10,415 bases of DNA. Origin: DATBMY01 sp036554605. GTDB taxonomy: Bacteria > Acidobacteriota > Blastocatellia > UBA7656. This document shows, piece by piece, positions 7,449 to 10,415 of the stretch (position 1 is its first letter; each line of letters begins with the position of its first letter). Where the stretch lies: positions 1 to 10,415 of the forward strand of contig DATBMY010000280.1 of assembly GCA_036554605.1 (NCBI GenBank), given 5' to 3'. Below the pieces are notes generated by a model. The model searched no databases. It worked only from the letters and a program-made list of their open reading frames with translations, and was not told where the DNA came from. The translations under genes were made by a program, and so were the position numbers.

Positions 7449-7979
7449 ATGCAAGGTGAAATAACGATACGCCGGGAGGTGCCGGAGGACCGGACATCGG
7501 TCCACAAGGTAAACTCGCTCGCCTTCACCGCGGCGTTCGGTCAGGCGGGAGAAGCCGATCTGGTCGATGCGCTGCGCGAAGAGGCGCGCCCTTACATATC
7601 GCTTGTGGCCTTGCTCGACGGTCGTATTGTCGGTCATATATTCTTCAGTCCCGTCACCATTGAAGGCGAGGACTCGCGGTTTACGGCCATGGGGCTCGCC
7701 CCCATGGCGGTCTTGCCCGAGCATCAGGGGCGCGGCATCGGCTCGCGGCTTGTTCGCCAGGGGCTCGAAGAGTGCCTCCGCGATGGCCACAACGTCGTCG
7801 TCGTGCTGGGCCATCCCGATTATTATCCCCGATTCGGGTTCGAGCCCGCCGCACCAAAGGGGATTCGCTCCGAGTATGACGTGACGGATGATAAATTCAT
7901 GGTGGCGGAGCTTGAACCGGGGGCGCTCGCAAACCGTAAAGGTATAGTGAAGTATCACGCGGCGTTCGCGCGTTTTTGA
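7449..7979 (+). CDS. GNAT-family N-acetyltransferase, YhbS-like (COG3153 type)
   Basis: This cytoplasmic 176-residue protein probably transfers an acetyl group from acetyl-CoA to an amine; the acceptor is unknown. The fold is recognised from the acetyl-CoA-binding motif Q93-G-R-G-I-G98 after the beta-4 strand (MAVLPEH), an N-terminal IRREVPED start, and the stretch GHPDYYPRFGFEPA (121-134) typical of the YhbS group. The reading frame is open back to an ATG at 7305, but those 48 extra codons cross the extended -10 and the mini-hairpins and do not look like the family's N terminus. I therefore chose the ATG at 7449, even though its Shine-Dalgarno site is weak. The next gene starts 15 bases after its stop, so the two are likely cotranscribed. 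A nine-base perfect palindrome lies inside the gene (7686-7708). Confidence 0.88.
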   Translation: MQGEITIRREVPEDRTSVHKVNSLAFTAAFGQAGEADLVDALREEARPYISLVALLDGRIVGHIFFSPVTIEGEDSRFTAMGLAPMAVLPEHQGRGIGSRLVRQGLEECLRDGHNVVVVLGHPDYYPRFGFEPAAPKGIRSEYDVTDDKFMVAELEPGALANRKGIVKYHAAFARF

Positions 7980-7980
7980 C

Positions 7981-7985
7981 AGGAG
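7981..7985 (+). promoter_or_regulatory. Shine-Dalgarno site of the zinc-ribbon gene
   Basis: AGGAG lies nine bases before the ATG at 7995, in the 15-base gap after the acetyltransferase stop codon. It supports translation from a shared mRNA. Confidence 0.65.
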
Positions 7986-7994
7986 CTCTCCGAT

Positions 7995-8522
7995 ATGTTT
8001 TGTCCTAACTGCGGAAAAAGCAACTCGGCCGAGATGAAATATTGCGCGAAATGCGGCACGAATCTGGAGGTAGTCTCTCAGGCGCTGACTGGCATCAAGG
8101 AAGATTTCTTCACCAAGACCGACTTCGCCTTCGACCAGTTCGTCGCCCGCTACGCCGAGCACGTCTTTAAGGACGCGCCCTCGGAAGCAAATGACCGCTC
8201 GGTGGCAAGTTCATGGCGCATACTTGGGAAAGGCGTTGTCACTACCCTTATGGACCTGTTCCTCTTTATGGTTATGTGGAACGTCTTGCCGCTGAGGTTC
8301 ATAATCCTGCTTATCTCATCCCCTTTCAGGCTTCTGTCGAACCGCGCGCATCGTCATAAGCAGGAGATCGCGCCGATCGAGGTCGAAGCACGGCCGGCGC
8401 TCGAGAGCGGAGCGCCCGAGAGATGGCTGGCCGGGACCGTGGGCAGCGTCAGCGAGCATACGACCGAGCGGCTACGAGATTATGCGGAGATAAAACCGGG
8501 TGAAGGGAAGGCGCGAGAGTAG
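7995..8522 (+). CDS. Zinc-ribbon protein with a hydrophobic, probably membrane-bound segment
   Basis: This 175-residue protein has unknown function. Residues 1-22 form a zinc ribbon: C3-P-N-C6-G and C17-A-K-C20-G would bind one zinc ion. Residues about 80-111 are strongly hydrophobic (GVVTTLMDLFLFMVMW, then FIILLISSPF), enough for one membrane span or a tight hairpin. An acidic and basic soluble tail follows, containing no domain I recognise. The zinc ribbon at the extreme N terminus with a membrane segment resembles the many small zinc_ribbon_2 membrane proteins of bacteria, which usually lack a known role. It probably shares an mRNA with the acetyltransferase. Its stop is only 13 bases from the stop of the converging coiled-coil gene, and I see no terminator between them. 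Confidence 0.8.
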   Translation: MFCPNCGKSNSAEMKYCAKCGTNLEVVSQALTGIKEDFFTKTDFAFDQFVARYAEHVFKDAPSEANDRSVASSWRILGKGVVTTLMDLFLFMVMWNVLPLRFIILLISSPFRLLSNRAHRHKQEIAPIEVEARPALESGAPERWLAGTVGSVSEHTTERLRDYAEIKPGEGKARE

Positions 8523-8535
8523 ATTCGCCAAAGTA

Positions 8536-8964
8536 TTACTCCGCGCCGGCTATCGCCTCGATTTGCAGGCTCACGCGGCGAAGAATCAGCTTGTCCTGCG
8601 ATGCGGAAAGCTGCGCGGTGTTGAGCTTCGCCAGCTTCATCTTCAAAGTATTTGCCTCCTGTCTGAGCCTTTCGAGCCGCACATATAGCGTATACAGGTA
8701 ACGCCTGGCGGCATCTACGCGCTCGGCGCATTCGGCTTCGGAATTCCTCAAGTCGGCGATTTCACGATCTATGGCGACCGAACGCCTTTGAAGCGTCATC
8801 AAGCGGTCTACGTCGCCGGCCGTGCCTGCCTCTCTTACCTGGCCGTCAAGGGCTGCTTTCTCGGCCTTGCGCTCCTGTATGATCGAGGCGATGTGCCGCA
8901 ACTTCGCTTCCAGCTCTTGCAGCTTGTTCTCCGCATTCGATAATTCGCCTCTGGCGTCTGGCAT
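8536..8964 (-). CDS. Small coiled-coil protein of unknown function
   Basis: This 142-residue protein has no signal peptide or membrane segment and appears to be nearly all alpha-helix. Long charged helices with leucine, isoleucine and alanine in heptad-like positions run from about 8 to 46 and from about 53 to 135, separated by a GTAGD turn near 47-51, so it may fold as a helical hairpin. There is one cysteine (C79). The ATG at 8964 has a G-rich sequence (GGGGGGCG) seven bases upstream and a perfect TATAAT just before that. It lies downstream of the receiver-kinase gene on the same strand with a 138-base gap, so cotranscription or separate transcription are both possible. Function is not recognisable; a role as partner or scaffold for the kinase is only a guess from position. 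Confidence 0.72.
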   Translation of the reverse strand: MPDARGELSNAENKLQELEAKLRHIASIIQERKAEKAALDGQVREAGTAGDVDRLMTLQRRSVAIDREIADLRNSEAECAERVDAARRYLYTLYVRLERLRQEANTLKMKLAKLNTAQLSASQDKLILRRVSLQIEAIAGAE

Positions 8965-8985
8965 TTATCGCCCCCCGAGCTTGAG

Positions 8986-8991
8986 ATTATA
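8986..8991 (-). promoter_or_regulatory. Candidate -10 box for the coiled-coil gene
   Basis: The minus strand reads a perfect TATAAT here, 21 bases before the ATG at 8964, which would give a short leader of roughly 15 bases. No good -35 is found at normal spacing. A TTGTCT on the minus strand (9022-9017) is 25 bases upstream, too far for this box. The surrounding 8965-9102 gap otherwise shows no gene and no clear terminator for the kinase. Confidence 0.35.
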
Positions 8992-9102
8992 CCTATACTA
9001 TTATTGTTCGATTTGGAGACAAAGGGTTGATACTCTGAGGGCAGGATAGGTAGAGCTTACTCACCTGCGGGCGGCGGCGCAATAGTAATTCTGCATGCTC
9101 TG

Positions 9103-10415
9103 TCAGGAAGCTTCGTCTTCATTCTTGTCAGCCTTAATAGTTAACGCTTCATCTATTGGCGCTCCTAAAACTTCTGTTTTCGGAGCTGCCACGCGCTGTT
9201 TATCTCGCTTCTCCCATGCCACTTCGATACGGCCGAGGGCCCTGGCGCGCTCGGCCAATTCTTTAGCCGTCGGCCTATTGTGCGGCTCCTTCAACAGGGT
9301 TTGCGCGACGAGGCTCTCCAGCGCTTCGGGTATATTCGGGTCGAGCTCCCGTAACGGGATCGGCTCTTTCGTCAGGTGCAAGACCGCCATTGCGTATATG
9401 CTCTCTCCCGTTGTTTGGAAGGGGAGCTGCCCGCTCAGCATCTGATATAGCACGACGCCGAGGCTATAGACGTCGGCTCGCCCATCATATGGCTGGTCGG
9501 CAAAGCGCTCGGGCGCAATATAGGCCGGCGTACCGATGACCCCGCCCTGCATCGTCATCGTTCGATCCGCCGAAATATCGGGTGAAGCGAGCAACTTGGC
9601 TATGCCAAAGTCGACGACCTTCACTATTTCACCTTCTTTAGCCCGGTGCAGGAAGATATTAGAGGGTTTTATGTCGCGGTGGACTATGCCTATCTTGTGC
9701 GCCGCGGTCAACGCTTCGCATACTGGTATGAGTATTTCGACGGCGCGCGAAGGCGAGAGCGTGCCTTCTTCATTCAACTCATCAATGAGAGTATGGCCTT
9801 CTAAAAGCTCCATTACTAAATAAGCCATCCCTGCCGAGATGCCGCAATCGAGCACGGCGAGCGCATTCGGGTGTTGTATGCGGCTCGCTATTTTCCCCTC
9901 AAGACGGAATCGCTCGAGGTCTTCGGGCGAATTGCCGCCTGTCGTGGGCCGAAAGATCTTAACCGCCACCGGCTTATTCAACCCGAGGTGAGTAGCGCGA
10001 TAGACGGCTCCAAACCCGCCGGAGCCGATCTTATGCTCCAGGCGGTATTTCTCGTCGAGAACCGTGCCGGGCAGTATTTCCGAAAGCGCGGAGAAGACCA
10101 CGTCGGTTCGCCTCTGAGCGGCGGTCAACTCTTCATTTCTTCTGACAAGCTCCCGGTTCTGCCGCTCGAGAGCTTTCTGAAGCCCCGCGATCTTCAACTG
10201 GTTCTCAACTCGCGCCACGACCTCATCGGCCTGGAAAGGCTTGGTTACATAATCTACCCCGCCCGACTTAAATGCCTTGATCTTACTCGACGTGTCATCA
10301 ACCGCGCTGATGAAGATCACCGGAATATTGCGCAGTGATTTATTGGATTTCAGATGATCCAGTACCTCGTACCCGTCCATCTCCGGCATCATGATGTCGA
10401 GCAGCACCAGATCGA
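9103..10415 (-). CDS. Response-regulator receiver / Hanks-type Ser-Thr protein kinase fusion (N terminus beyond window)
   Basis: The gene runs off the right edge. The apparent first codon at 10407 is a GTG inside the receiver sequence DLVLLDIMMPEMDG, so roughly the first 50 residues are missing. Numbering from that codon, the receiver remnant (1-73) keeps the phosphoacceptor D4, switch S34 and conserved K56 (YVTKPF). A charged coiled-coil linker (about 66-105) leads to a complete kinase domain (about 121-393). It has glycine loop GSGGFGAVY (128-136), K150 in VAVK, alpha-C E170, catalytic HRDIKPSN (D245), DFG (267-269), GTPAYIAPE (E300) and RADVYSLGV. All catalytic residues are present, so it should be an active RD-type kinase. 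No membrane segment or PASTA repeats are seen, so it is probably cytoplasmic. The receiver would be phosphorylated by an unseen histidine kinase and would then change kinase activity or dimerisation. The C-terminal 40 residues are charged and hold threonines. Confidence 0.93.
   Translation of the reverse strand, partial: DLVLLDIMMPEMDGYEVLDHLKSNKSLRNIPVIFISAVDDTSSKIKAFKSGGVDYVTKPFQADEVVARVENQLKIAGLQKALERQNRELVRRNEELTAAQRRTDVVFSALSEILPGTVLDEKYRLEHKIGSGGFGAVYRATHLGLNKPVAVKIFRPTTGGNSPEDLERFRLEGKIASRIQHPNALAVLDCGISAGMAYLVMELLEGHTLIDELNEEGTLSPSRAVEILIPVCEALTAAHKIGIVHRDIKPSNIFLHRAKEGEIVKVVDFGIAKLLASPDISADRTMTMQGGVIGTPAYIAPERFADQPYDGRADVYSLGVVLYQMLSGQLPFQTTGESIYAMAVLHLTKEPIPLRELDPNIPEALESLVAQTLLKEPHNRPTAKELAERARALGRIEVAWEKRDKQRVAAPKTEVLGAPIDEALTIKADKNEDEAS

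Noticed and set aside
7434..8162. 242-codon minus-strand frame opposite the acetyltransferase and zinc-ribbon genes
   Set aside because: It is the antisense of two recognisable proteins and has no family features of its own.
8500..8688. 62-codon plus-strand frame overlapping the end of the zinc-ribbon gene
   Set aside because: It overlaps the zinc-ribbon gene and lies antisense to the coiled-coil gene, which has a better start region and a clear helical pattern.
10405..10407. GTG as the start of the receiver-kinase gene
   Set aside because: It is an internal valine in the DLVLLD strand of the receiver domain. The frame stays open to the window edge.

Overview
The window looks like chromosomal DNA from an Acidobacteriota-type bacterium, perhaps class Blastocatellia. 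This lineage is inferred from gene content and style, not from a marker gene. The supporting signs are two very large Oar-like TonB-dependent receptors with an N-terminal carboxypeptidase-regulatory-like domain, a response-regulator/Hanks-kinase fusion, moderately high GC with unusually frequent ATA isoleucine codons, and short palindromic repeats between genes. I see no rRNA, tRNA, CRISPR array, insertion sequence or phage gene.

Layout. Positions 22-122 hold a nested palindrome with G-quadruplex potential, just downstream of the first gene. A 1080-residue outer-membrane receptor is encoded at 131-3373 on the minus strand. A 538-base divergent control region (3374-3911) holds candidate promoters for both directions and two adjacent hairpins. 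A paralogous 1112-residue receptor follows at 3912-7250 on the plus strand and ends in a clear intrinsic terminator (7271-7304). A short gap with an extended -10 and two tiny hairpins (7368-7413) leads to a two-gene plus-strand unit: a GNAT acetyltransferase of the YhbS type (7449-7979) and a zinc-ribbon protein with a hydrophobic segment (7995-8522). On the minus strand, converging on that unit, are a small coiled-coil protein (8536-8964) and a receiver-domain/Ser-Thr kinase hybrid (9103 to beyond the right edge).

How the genes may work together. The two receptors are homologous along their whole length and share one intergenic region, so they probably arose by duplication and may import or bind related large or scarce nutrients across the outer membrane. 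No substrate can be read from the sequence. No SusD-like lipoprotein, sigma/anti-sigma pair or degradative enzyme lies beside them. The kinase hybrid would turn a two-component phosphorylation input into Ser/Thr phosphorylation in the cytoplasm. The small coiled-coil protein downstream of it is a possible partner, but only by position. I found no complete, clearly new system. The items most worth checking are the nested palindrome, the receiver-kinase fusion with its small neighbour, the cysteine pairs in the receptors, and the paired mini-hairpins.
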